A DNA stretch of 64,000 nt from Bacteroidia bacterium. Lineage in GTDB: Bacteria > Bacteroidota > Bacteroidia > Chitinophagales > Chitinophagaceae. Positions within the stretch are counted from its first letter, which is position 1; each line of letters begins with the position of its first letter. The notes beneath the pieces were generated by a model, which was not told where the DNA came from, made no database searches, and saw nothing but the letters and a program-made list of their open reading frames with translations. Below are positions 20,001 to 27,124 of this stretch, in pieces. Position numbers and translations under genes: made by a program. The stretch covers positions 62,001-126,000 of the forward strand of contig JAUIBA010000008.1 of the NCBI GenBank assembly GCA_030427635.1, in the 5' to 3' direction.

Positions 20001-21540
20001 CGCTACATCACCTACTTATGCAGCATCAGCTACAGGACTATACCGTGCAGAGGTAATAGTAGGTGCAGGCTGTAGCACGCTATCTGCACCTATAAGTGTC
20101 AACGTAGCTGCAGCTACTGCAACTATTACTGTACCTGGCGGTACTACTGCTACCTGCTCCGGCACTCCGGTAACACTGGATGCCAATACCGGTACCGGAC
20201 TTACGTATCAGTGGGAGCTGGGCGGTACCGCTATAGCTGGTGCTACCAGCAGCTCGCTCAATGCACTGGCAGCAGGAACATACGCAGTGCGTGTTACCAA
20301 TACCGCCGGTTGCTGGGCACTATCTGCCCCAGTAACGGTCACAGCAGTACCGTTACCATCAAACGTTGTTACTGTTTCCGGTGCGCTTACTATATGCAGT
20401 GGCAGTACGGTTACATTCACAGCAGCATCAGGTACCGGCTACAGCTACCAATGGTATGATGGTTCCGGACCAATAGCAGGAGCTACTGCCATGACTTATG
20501 CTGCAGGTGCTGCAGGTAGTTATTATGTTGTGGTTACCAACAGTGCCGGATGCCAGGCAACATCTGCAGGCAATGCTGTAGTTGTGAATCCGTTGCCGGA
20601 TGTCACTATCACACCGGTAGGCAATCTTATCTTCTGTGCAGGTGGCAATGTAGTACTCAATGCTGCACCAGGATATAATTACCAGTGGTACCGTGACGGT
20701 ATTGCCATTGCGGGAGCTACCAACTCGGCATATGCAGCTACAACTACCGGAGGCTACCGGGTACGAGTACTGAACGGAACAACCGGATGCTGGGATATAA
20801 CACATGCCGACACTACGGTAAACGTTATATCCTCTCCTACTACAGTAGCGCTTACACCAGCACGGTATTGCTGGGGTGGCAGCGCCATGCTGGGTACCAG
20901 CGTATCTGGCCTGGGAGGTGCTATATCCTATCAGTGGTTCTTCAACGGGGTAATAATTCCCGGAGCCATTGGCAGCACTTACAATGCAGGCGTATCGGGC
21001 AACTATTATTGCAGTATCAGTGTACCGGGTAGCTGCACCGCTACTACAAGCACTATAGCGGTCACAGAAATGCCACTGCCAGACCCTCCGGCAAACTATA
21101 ACGGTACAGTACTTTATACACATCCGTTCTATGTATCATGGCAGTGGTATAAAGACCTGGCACCTATACCCGGCGCTACACATGCTACCCTCACACCTAC
21201 CGGAAATGGCGACTACAAAGTAGCTGTTACCGATACCAATGGCTGCCAGTCTGTATCTGAGACATATATTCTCACCGGATGGACACCTCCGGCCACAGGC
21301 ATTACCACCCCAGGAACACATGCGATACGTATATATCCTACCCCTGCACATGATGTGCTGCATATAGAAGCAGACATTCCTGTACGTGCTGTACTAAGCA
21401 GTGCCGAAGGACGCAGACTGATGGATGTGAATGATGCAAAATCGCTGCATATAGGCAACCTGGCAGGAGGATTATACCTCATATCCCTCTTTGACACTAA
21501 TGGCCAGCTGATAACTACGCAAAAGGTTATCAAACAGTAA
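17059..21540 (+). CDS. Giant secreted adhesin-like protein: lectin-like domain, 15 Ig-like repeats, T9SS sorting domain
   Basis: A 1493-residue cell-surface protein. Signal peptide about residues 1-22 (ends THAQ). Residues about 24-285 look like a concanavalin/LamG-type jelly roll (GYFDNYSVS at its end). Nine Big_2-like repeats of about 70-78 residues follow (about 285-937); each has a Cys near the start, a central GGTWSS-x-N/TPAVATV strand and a second Cys near the end. Six Ig-like repeats with YQWY...GAT.. ..Y...GC follow (about 945-1405). The last 70 residues are a type A sorting domain (IRIYPTPAHDVLHIE, GGLYLISLFD). Composition is strongly Thr/Ser/Gly/Ala-biased. No catalytic motif. Likely an adhesion or matrix protein. 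The downstream membrane protein may act in glycosylation (inference). Confidence 0.85.
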   Translation: MTKLLRYCFFFTVFLTVLQTHAQTVVYNNTFTSPAGFPPPGFTIASFSSDATPGSNAGVLVGGTAGSIVLTPDMLAPWVTVATSIIGITNDGYATATAPLASYTAPFNATLSANTQNVRWAFNMQTGAIPSGFSDGRDNVAAILVCDDPDVRNAGQGYGVTYNPMVPGSFQLFRYTGGLLGIITPIVSSGGILADAAHYGSVQVLYEPATNNWTLYARDDGPGGFASPTTGTFVTAGSGIDGVATGVAMTDFGFYANFSVKYLGPGTGPDAVNGYFDNYSVSTICSDIIGGLETCIGGTIALTHLVPGGTWSSFNPATATVGATTGIVTGVSADTVSITYSSPTCNVSAVITVNPAVITPITGDTMLCRGETSLLATGSVGGTWSNLYPALGTVSSTGNYTSLLAGTDTVVYHIGPGCEFLRTVHIDSAEAITGTGEICAGSTSAMANAVSGGTWASSAPGVFTVSSSGVVTGVAPTTATLTYTNAYGCASTTIITVNTTPTAITGNLVTCVGSTTALNSTPAGGAWSNTASGEATVDPVTGVVSGISTGTNRITYTMPVTSCFRTAVVTVAPAPAAITGTASVCFGSSTTLSHATPGGTWSTSNAAVATVVSGNVTGTATGGGTATITYTLPVSGCFATRTVTVLPLPGTITGSPSACVGSTTTLSTTTGGATWSSSTPAVATVGAGTGIVSGIAAGTSTIVCTSPNGCTRSVVVTVNVVPTTPSGSAIFCEATTTTLTSTPSGGTWSSSTPAVATVVGGVVTGTGAGTANITYNRNGCVAIRTVTVNAQPAAFSGAATVCEGTTVTLGSTPLGGTWSSDNTAVAPIGSGTSVLTGLSTGTANITYTSPVNGCERTRTQTVNPVPAAIGGPLVICPAASATLTNTSTPGTWSSSNTAIATIVSGTGVYTGVTGGTSTITYTQTSTGCFATTIVTVIASPTAILSALGDTVICPGDFVTLTVTASPGVAYRWYNGTTLISGATSPTYAASATGLYRAEVIVGAGCSTLSAPISVNVAAATATITVPGGTTATCSGTPVTLDANTGTGLTYQWELGGTAIAGATSSSLNALAAGTYAVRVTNTAGCWALSAPVTVTAVPLPSNVVTVSGALTICSGSTVTFTAASGTGYSYQWYDGSGPIAGATAMTYAAGAAGSYYVVVTNSAGCQATSAGNAVVVNPLPDVTITPVGNLIFCAGGNVVLNAAPGYNYQWYRDGIAIAGATNSAYAATTTGGYRVRVLNGTTGCWDITHADTTVNVISSPTTVALTPARYCWGGSAMLGTSVSGLGGAISYQWFFNGVIIPGAIGSTYNAGVSGNYYCSISVPGSCTATTSTIAVTEMPLPDPPANYNGTVLYTHPFYVSWQWYKDLAPIPGATHATLTPTGNGDYKVAVTDTNGCQSVSETYILTGWTPPATGITTPGTHAIRIYPTPAHDVLHIEADIPVRAVLSSAEGRRLMDVNDAKSLHIGNLAGGLYLISLFDTNGQLITTQKVIKQ
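17911..19871 (+). repeat. Nine tandem Big_2-like protein repeats
   Basis: Coding repeats of about 210-230 bp inside the adhesin gene. Successive units begin ETC, MLC, EIC, VTC, SVC, SAC, IFC, TVC and VIC and contain GGTWSS-like and GTxTITYT-like strands. They have diverged at DNA level, so they are old duplications. Confidence 0.8.
19900..21270 (+). repeat. Six tandem Ig-like protein repeats
   Basis: Units of about 80 residues in the adhesin gene with the pattern (Y/W)(R/Q)W...G.. I.GAT...Y.....G.Y.V.V....GC..T/LSA. They differ from the nine repeats before them and resemble I-set/PKD-associated Ig modules common in T9SS cargo. Confidence 0.75.
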
Positions 21541-21568
21541 TAATCCGGTAAGAATTATACCGACAGGT

Positions 21569-21605
21569 AACAGGCTGCTCTATGAACAGGGCAGCCTGTT
21601 CTTTT
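21569..21605 (+). terminator. Rho-independent terminator after the adhesin gene
   Basis: Arms AACAGGCTGC (21569-21578) and GCAGCCTGTT (21591-21600) with a 12-nt loop, followed by CTTTT. Confidence 0.75.
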
Positions 21606-21646
21606 ATGTATGGTAAATCATATTTCCTGTTTATTTTTAATCCTGC

Positions 21647-23692
21647 ATGGCAAAGAATAAACAAAGGCAAGCCACAGGAAATCCGGCGGTGAAAAACGTC
21701 ACAGATAAACCTGCTGCGCCCCCATCATCGCAGATAACACCCAAACGGCTCAACTATGTAATCGCTGGTCTTATAATCCTGCTCACCTGGGTATTCTTTC
21801 AGCCATCACTGCACAATCTGCTCACCAACTGGGACGACCCCGGATATATAAGAGATAATGCCCTGATCAAAGATCTGTCGCCCAATGGGCTGAAGAACAT
21901 TTTCTCCACAGCAGTAATGGGTAACTATCACCCACTCACCATTCTGAGCTATGCTATAGAATACAGCTTTGTACGTCTGGACCCATGGCTTTATCATCTG
22001 GATAACCTGCTGCTTCATATACTGGCCTCTGTGCTCTGCTATTACTTTATACTACGCCTTACCAAAAGACCCGTGGCTGCAGGCATTACTGCATTATTGT
22101 TTGCCCTGCACCCTATGCATGTAGAGTCTGTAGCATGGCTGGCAGGAAGGAAAGATGTACTGTATGGCAGCTTTTTTATAGCATCCTGCGCAGCTTATCT
22201 CCGCTACAGGGAAGAAGATAACAATACCCGATGGTATATAATACTTACAGTACTCTTCATATGCTCCCTGCTTGCCAAGCCGGTAGCTGTAACCCTGCCA
22301 GTAACGTTGCTGGCTATTGACATTTTTCAACGCCGGACATTCGACAGAAAAATGGTGATAGAGAAGCTACCTCTTTTTGCTATCTCTGTTGCATTCGGTA
22401 TTAAGTCAATGATAGATCAGCATGCGTTTGGCTCCCTGTATACACAGAATGTGCATTACAATGCTATCGAGCGTATGGCACTGGGGGGTTATGCATTTGT
22501 CACTTATCTGTGGAAAGCTGTACTACCATTACAATTGAGTTGCTTTTACCCATATCTGCCCAAGATTGACAATGTACTGCCTGCTCATAACTACCTGTAC
22601 ATCCCCGCAGCCCTTGCTATACTGGGTAGTTTATGGTTCTTTCGCCGCAACAGGACAGTGATATTCGGCGCATTGTTTTTCCTTATCAATATTGCCTTAT
22701 TACTGCAGTTCATTCCGGTAGGCGGCGCCATACTTGCCGACCGCTACTCTTACATCCCATACATTGGCTTGTTTTTTATCCCTGCATGGTATCTGTCGGG
22801 CCTGTTTGAGCCCGGTGCAGACCGGCAAAGAGGCTACCTTATAGCCGGCGGTGCAATGGCTTACATACTGTGGCTGGGTACACTTACTACAACGCGTACC
22901 CGGGTATGGTATGATACCTGCTCCCTATGGCGCGATGAGATAGAGAAACAACCCATAGCCCCTAATGCATGGAATAATCTGGGCTTCCATTATTTCAACC
23001 GGTTTAATGAAAGTGTCAATGATGCAGAACGACGTCTTTGCTATGATTCATCTCTTTACCTGCTCAAACAGGCTATAGCACTGGATCCCCGATTTGTAAA
23101 CCCTCTGGTATCGCTGGGTGAGCTGCAACGGGGAGCGGGGAAATATGCTGAGGCAAAAGAATACTATTACAAAGCCATACAGCTGAAAGACCCTGAAGGA
23201 TCGGCCAATGCCTGGCTGGGGCTGGCTATTACCTATGCTATAAACCGCAATCTGGACTCGTCGGGGATTAGTTTTCGCAATGCAATAGCAGCAAAACCTG
23301 TTTTCCCTGAAGTACATAGCAACTATGGCAACTATTTTGACATGAAGCGGGAGATGTATGAAAGGCAGGGAAATATGGCAGAAATGAACCGTATGGCAGA
23401 CTCTGCGCTTACCCAGTACGGATTAGCTATAGCACAGAACCCGGATATGTATGCTCCATATCTGAATCGCGGACGCATGCACCAGCGTATGAAACGATGC
23501 GACGAAGGAATGGCAGACTTCGAAAAAGCGCTGGAGCTGAGGCCTGAAATGGGAGAAATATTCTACGCCCGGTCATACTGCTACACCATGAGGGGTAATA
23601 AAGCAGCTGCTCTCCAGGATGTGGAGAAAGCACTCGCGCTGGGATACCGCAATATAGACCCTGCTTACTATCAGATGCTGAAGGGACACTGA
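21647..23692 (+). CDS. Multi-pass membrane protein with C-terminal TPRs (O-mannosyltransferase/TMTC-like)
   Basis: A 681-residue integral membrane protein. After a polar N-terminus (residues 1-30) there are roughly ten hydrophobic segments up to about residue 420, then TPR units (about 430-680; for example YAEAKEYYYKAIQL, CDEGMADFEKALEL, NKAAALQDVEKALAL). The first periplasmic loop has TNWDDPGYIRDN and GNYHPLTILSYAIEY, and later FALHPMHVESVAWLAGRKD; this order of motifs, with the acidic DD pair, resembles GT-C fold glycosyltransferases such as eukaryotic TMTC O-mannosyltransferases and their bacterial DUF1736-like relatives. Bacteroidota glycosylate many periplasmic and surface proteins, and the gene sits directly after a Ser/Thr-rich adhesin, so protein glycosylation is plausible but unproven. 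Confidence 0.75.
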   Translation: MAKNKQRQATGNPAVKNVTDKPAAPPSSQITPKRLNYVIAGLIILLTWVFFQPSLHNLLTNWDDPGYIRDNALIKDLSPNGLKNIFSTAVMGNYHPLTILSYAIEYSFVRLDPWLYHLDNLLLHILASVLCYYFILRLTKRPVAAGITALLFALHPMHVESVAWLAGRKDVLYGSFFIASCAAYLRYREEDNNTRWYIILTVLFICSLLAKPVAVTLPVTLLAIDIFQRRTFDRKMVIEKLPLFAISVAFGIKSMIDQHAFGSLYTQNVHYNAIERMALGGYAFVTYLWKAVLPLQLSCFYPYLPKIDNVLPAHNYLYIPAALAILGSLWFFRRNRTVIFGALFFLINIALLLQFIPVGGAILADRYSYIPYIGLFFIPAWYLSGLFEPGADRQRGYLIAGGAMAYILWLGTLTTTRTRVWYDTCSLWRDEIEKQPIAPNAWNNLGFHYFNRFNESVNDAERRLCYDSSLYLLKQAIALDPRFVNPLVSLGELQRGAGKYAEAKEYYYKAIQLKDPEGSANAWLGLAITYAINRNLDSSGISFRNAIAAKPVFPEVHSNYGNYFDMKREMYERQGNMAEMNRMADSALTQYGLAIAQNPDMYAPYLNRGRMHQRMKRCDEGMADFEKALELRPEMGEIFYARSYCYTMRGNKAAALQDVEKALALGYRNIDPAYYQMLKGH

Positions 23693-23696
23693 TACG

Positions 23697-23704
23697 TACA
23701 TTTG
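23697..23704 (+). promoter_or_regulatory. -7 promoter element for the DUF62 gene
   Basis: TACATTTG is an exact TAnnTTTG match, 5 bases after the stop of the TPR gene and 29 bases before the next start codon. It suggests the downstream gene is transcribed separately. Confidence 0.55.
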
Positions 23705-23733
23705 TACCTTACTGACAATCTCTCCCGGCTGCA

Positions 23734-24513
23734 ATGATTATTACACTGCTTACTGATATGGGTTCCAGAGACCCTACACTGGCCAGGATGCACCAGGCAC
23801 TTGCTGCCGTGCAGGAGGGTGTAACAGTTACAGACCTTTGCAGCAGGATATCTCATCACAACCAGCGGGATGCAGCCACTATGCTACTATCAGCCTGGCC
23901 GTTTTTCCCGGGAGGCACTATACATATTGTTGCTATTGCACCCTTTGTGGGTAAAAGTCCATCTATAGTATTTACGGAGCAGAATGGTCACTTATTCATA
24001 GCAGCTGACAATGGGACACTACCGTTAATATTCCCTGATGTCGCTACAGTGAGTAGCTATGTATCATACAGCAAGCCATACAATATGCACCAATGGATAG
24101 CAGATGCAGCAATGCTGGTAAAGCTGATACACGAAAAGAAACATGCAGGTTACAGACAAATCGTTCCTCAGATACTGCCACCGGTAACCCCTGTACAAAT
24201 AAACAGTAACGGAGCTGAGTGCCGCATTGTACGCACAGACAGATATGGTAATGTGACCCTGCACATAACCCGTTCAGAATTTGAGACACTTACCGACGGA
24301 CGTGACTTCAGAATAGACACCATCGGCAGCATATCTGTAACAAAAGTAAGCATGCACTATGCCGATGTTCCTGCAGGTGAAATGCTATGCCGTTTCAATC
24401 GGGACAACTATCTTGAACTGGCGGTAAACAGGGGCTCTGCCGCAGATTTGCTGCAGCTGGATACCAGCAACCCTTCAAAGCTGTTTTACCAGACCGTTTC
24501 TATGCACATATAG
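23734..24513 (+). CDS. SAM hydrolase/hydroxide adenosyltransferase-like protein (DUF62, chlorinase/fluorinase superfamily)
   Basis: A 259-residue protein of the DUF62 family. Characterised members split S-adenosylmethionine into adenosine and methionine with water as nucleophile; rare relatives use fluoride or chloride. The N-terminal LLTDMGSRDP corresponds to the TDFG-xRD substrate-binding motif, DLCSRISHHNQRDAA to the conserved switch after it, and AADNGTLP to the DNG motif. The C-terminal domain has TDRYGNVTLHI, again typical. The usual VDPGVG segment reads IAPFVGKSP, so one loop near the active site differs from common members. Nothing nearby suggests halogenation; hydrolysis of SAM is the default reading. 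Confidence 0.85.
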   Translation: MIITLLTDMGSRDPTLARMHQALAAVQEGVTVTDLCSRISHHNQRDAATMLLSAWPFFPGGTIHIVAIAPFVGKSPSIVFTEQNGHLFIAADNGTLPLIFPDVATVSSYVSYSKPYNMHQWIADAAMLVKLIHEKKHAGYRQIVPQILPPVTPVQINSNGAECRIVRTDRYGNVTLHITRSEFETLTDGRDFRIDTIGSISVTKVSMHYADVPAGEMLCRFNRDNYLELAVNRGSAADLLQLDTSNPSKLFYQTVSMHI

Positions 24514-24625
24514 CGCTTTTGCCATACACGCACAGTGTAGATATTTCCGGCACAGGTGGCGTATATACAAGTTGAGTTATTCACACCTGTGCATTACTTG
24601 GACGGGTATGCACCCTAATCTGTGG

Positions 24626-24633
24626 TACTTTCG
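24626..24633 (+). promoter_or_regulatory. -7 promoter element for scpB
   Basis: TACTTTCG fits TAnnTTTG with one change, 21 bases before the scpB start. Confidence 0.4.
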
Positions 24634-24654
24634 GGTAACAAACGCTAAAAAGCT

Positions 24655-25287
24655 ATGGATATAGAACAGCTGATGCCTCATGTGGAAGCGCTCATTTTTG
24701 CAAGCGAACGCCCACTTACACAGATAGAAATGACTGAAATACTGGGTCAGGCATTGGAAACTGTGGTGGAAGCTGAGCGTGTAAGTACCTGCCTGGAGGC
24801 TATTCAGGAAAAGTATAGTGCTGCGTACTATCCTTTCCAGCTACAGGAAACAGGCGGTGGTTACCAGTTTCTCACCAAAAAAGCATTCCATAAGACCGTA
24901 CTGCAGCTTAATGGCGAAAAGCACATTAAGAAGCTTTCCAATGCAGCTATGGAAACACTATCTATCATTGCCTACAAGCAACCAATAACCAAGAGCGAAA
25001 TAGAATATATACGTGGTGTAAGCGCCGACTACAGCATACAGAAACTGCTGGAAAAAGAACTTATTGTCATAGCTGGCCGTAATGAGGAAATGGTAGGTAA
25101 GCCACTGATATATACTACTTCTAAAAACTTCATGGATTATCTGGGTATCAACTCTCCTTCTCAGCTGCCACAGCTTAAGGATATTACCGATATGCAGATT
25201 GTAATGCCTACTAATGCTGCTGAAGCAGCCCCTGCCGATACCCCAGGTATGGTAATAGAGACTTCTTCACTGAAAAAAGCATCATAA
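24655..25287 (+). CDS. scpB: Segregation and condensation protein ScpB
   Basis: ScpB is the winged-helix (kite) subunit of the SMC-ScpA-ScpB condensin that organises and segregates the chromosome. The protein (210 residues) begins MPHVEALIFASERPLTQIEM, typical of ScpB, and has the second-domain signature LETLSIIAYKQPITKSEIEY (split here only by my start point) and IRGVSADYSIQKLLEKELI. The last 30 residues are a low-complexity tail. ScpA, its usual operon partner, is not in the window. A terminator follows. Confidence 0.93.
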   Translation: MDIEQLMPHVEALIFASERPLTQIEMTEILGQALETVVEAERVSTCLEAIQEKYSAAYYPFQLQETGGGYQFLTKKAFHKTVLQLNGEKHIKKLSNAAMETLSIIAYKQPITKSEIEYIRGVSADYSIQKLLEKELIVIAGRNEEMVGKPLIYTTSKNFMDYLGINSPSQLPQLKDITDMQIVMPTNAAEAAPADTPGMVIETSSLKKAS

Positions 25288-25330
25288 AGCGGCAAATAAT
25301 ATCCAAACCGTATTATGAATTCACAACCCG

Positions 25331-25357
25331 CCGCTCCCCCAAAAGGAGCGGTTTTTT
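25331..25357 (+). terminator. Rho-independent terminator of scpB
   Basis: Arms CCGCTCC and GGAGCGG (25331-25337, 25345-25351) with a 7-nt loop, followed by six T. Confidence 0.85.
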
Positions 25358-25385
25358 CTTAAAACACAAAAACAAACGATATATG

Positions 25386-25393
25386 TACCTTTG
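25386..25393 (+). promoter_or_regulatory. -7 promoter element for the M28 peptidase gene
   Basis: TACCTTTG, exact match to TAnnTTTG, 16 bases before the chosen ATG at 25410. It supports that start over the in-frame ATG at 25383, which lies upstream of the element. Confidence 0.55.
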
Positions 25394-25409
25394 CAACTCA
25401 AGTACCGCC

Positions 25410-27071
25410 ATGACATCACTCCGTACAATAATACTGGCCAGTGTTGCTATTCCGGTTTGCAGCACACTAAAGGCACAGAGTAAAACAGACAACCAGGTAA
25501 CAGAACGCCTCAGGGCCGATATCAGCTACCTTGCATCCGATGATCTGGAAGGTCGTCGTACCGGCTCAGCTGGTGAGCTGAAAGCAGCTGAGTATATAGA
25601 AAAGCGTTATCAGCAAATGCACATTCCACCATATAAAGGTGGTTATTTCTTTCCTTTCCGCTTTACCTATGGAAAGGAAATAGCTTCTGATACACGTATC
25701 AATATCAACAACGTAAATATGGTAGTCCCTGCCGAAGCATTTCCGCTACCATTCTCTGCCAACAGGCATGTGACTGAACATATACTACCAGATATACTGG
25801 AGCAGGAAAGTATATGGCTGATGGCACTCTATGCGGATGCAGAAGAAGCAGAAAACCCACACTACGACTGGGAAAAAGCAATATTTGACCGCGCACGCGA
25901 TGCCGCATCAAAAGGGGCTAAAGGCATTGTGTTTTATGACAATATTGGTACAAAATATCCACCGCAGTTCAGTAGGCATTCTGATTATGAAACGGTATCC
26001 ATACCGGTAGTATTTGTAAGCCATAAAGCATGGCAGCGCGCAGTTACTGAAAATCGCACAGGAAAGGCCGGCGTTTATACAAACCTGAATGTAAGCATCA
26101 GTAAAGCTGAGCGTATGGGCAGTAATCTGGCAGCCTACATTGATAATGGCGCAAAATATACAGTGGTATTAGGAGCTCACTACGACCATCTGGGATATGG
26201 TGAAGACCACAACAGCCTTCATGCCAATGCAGACAAAGACCATCTGATACACCATGGTGCCGACGATAATGCCAGCGGCACTGCGGCACTGCTGGAAATG
26301 GCAGCACGTATCAAAGCCAACAGGAAGTTACATAACTACAACTATATGTTTGTGAACTTCTCCGGCGAAGAGCTGGGACTGTATGGCTCCAAGGCTTATG
26401 TAAAAACAGAAGGCCTGGATAGCAACCGTATAGCCTACATGATAAATATGGACATGGTGGGCCGCCTTAATGACAGCACACATGCGCTCACCCTGGGAGG
26501 TGTAGGTACATCGCCCTCATGGAGCCGTGCCGTGGATATGGCGGGAAATGATTTTAAACTGGTAATAGACAGTGCCGGGATGGGTCCGTCAGACCATACA
26601 AGCTTCTACAATGCAGGGATACCCGTACTCTTCTTTTTCACAGGTACTCACAAAGACTATCATAAGCCAACAGATGTAGCTGATAAGATAAACTACAATG
26701 GGGAGCTGATGGTACTTAACTATATTACCCGTATAGTAACTGAGATGGACCAGAAAAATGTAAAACCTCACTATACAATGACGCGGAACACCACAATGGG
26801 TAAGACCCGCTTTAAAGTATCGCTGGGTATTATGCCAGACTACACCTTTGACGGTGGTGGTGTGCGGGCCGATGGTGTATCTGACAACAGACCTGCTGCT
26901 AAAGCGGGGATGAAGGCAGGAGATGTCATCACACAACTGGGCGAGCATAAAATATCCGGTATGCAAACCTATATGGAAGCACTTGGGAAATTTTCTCCCG
27001 GCCAAAAAACGGAGGTGCACATTCTGCGCGATGGCAAAGAAATGGTAATGCCAATAGAACTGAATAAATAA
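25410..27071 (+). CDS. Secreted M28 family aminopeptidase with C-terminal PDZ domain
   Basis: A 553-residue exported zinc peptidase. Signal peptide about residues 1-23 (MTSLRTIILASVAIP..., ends LKAQ). A protease-associated-like insert lies at about 90-230. The M28 metal ligands are all present: His in GAHYDHLG, Asp in GADDNASG, Glu-Glu in SGEELGLYG, Asp in INMDMVGRL and His in THKDYHKPTD. A PDZ domain occupies about the last 85 residues (GIMPDYTFDGGGVRADGV, AAKAGMKAGDVITQLG). Family members release amino acids from peptide N-termini in the periplasm or outside. It has its own promoter and ends at a bidirectional terminator. The M28-PDZ arrangement is common in Bacteroidota. Confidence 0.9.
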   Translation: MTSLRTIILASVAIPVCSTLKAQSKTDNQVTERLRADISYLASDDLEGRRTGSAGELKAAEYIEKRYQQMHIPPYKGGYFFPFRFTYGKEIASDTRININNVNMVVPAEAFPLPFSANRHVTEHILPDILEQESIWLMALYADAEEAENPHYDWEKAIFDRARDAASKGAKGIVFYDNIGTKYPPQFSRHSDYETVSIPVVFVSHKAWQRAVTENRTGKAGVYTNLNVSISKAERMGSNLAAYIDNGAKYTVVLGAHYDHLGYGEDHNSLHANADKDHLIHHGADDNASGTAALLEMAARIKANRKLHNYNYMFVNFSGEELGLYGSKAYVKTEGLDSNRIAYMINMDMVGRLNDSTHALTLGGVGTSPSWSRAVDMAGNDFKLVIDSAGMGPSDHTSFYNAGIPVLFFFTGTHKDYHKPTDVADKINYNGELMVLNYITRIVTEMDQKNVKPHYTMTRNTTMGKTRFKVSLGIMPDYTFDGGGVRADGVSDNRPAAKAGMKAGDVITQLGEHKISGMQTYMEALGKFSPGQKTEVHILRDGKEMVMPIELNK

Positions 27072-27108
27072 GAGAAAGGCCCGGAACACAATTCCGGGCC
27101 TTTCTCTT
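27070..27108. terminator. Bidirectional terminator between convergent genes
   Basis: A perfect 17-bp stem (AAGAGAAAGGCCCGGAA and its complement) with loop CACAA, between the M28 peptidase gene and the convergent persulfide dioxygenase gene. Confidence 0.85.
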
Positions 27109-27124
27109 AGTACTGCTACAGGAG

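Noticed and set aside
17911-21270. Regular repeats that might be a CRISPR array or minisatellite
   Set aside because: Repeats are about 210-240 bp, in frame, diverged and part of one long protein; no short identical repeats with unique spacers exist.
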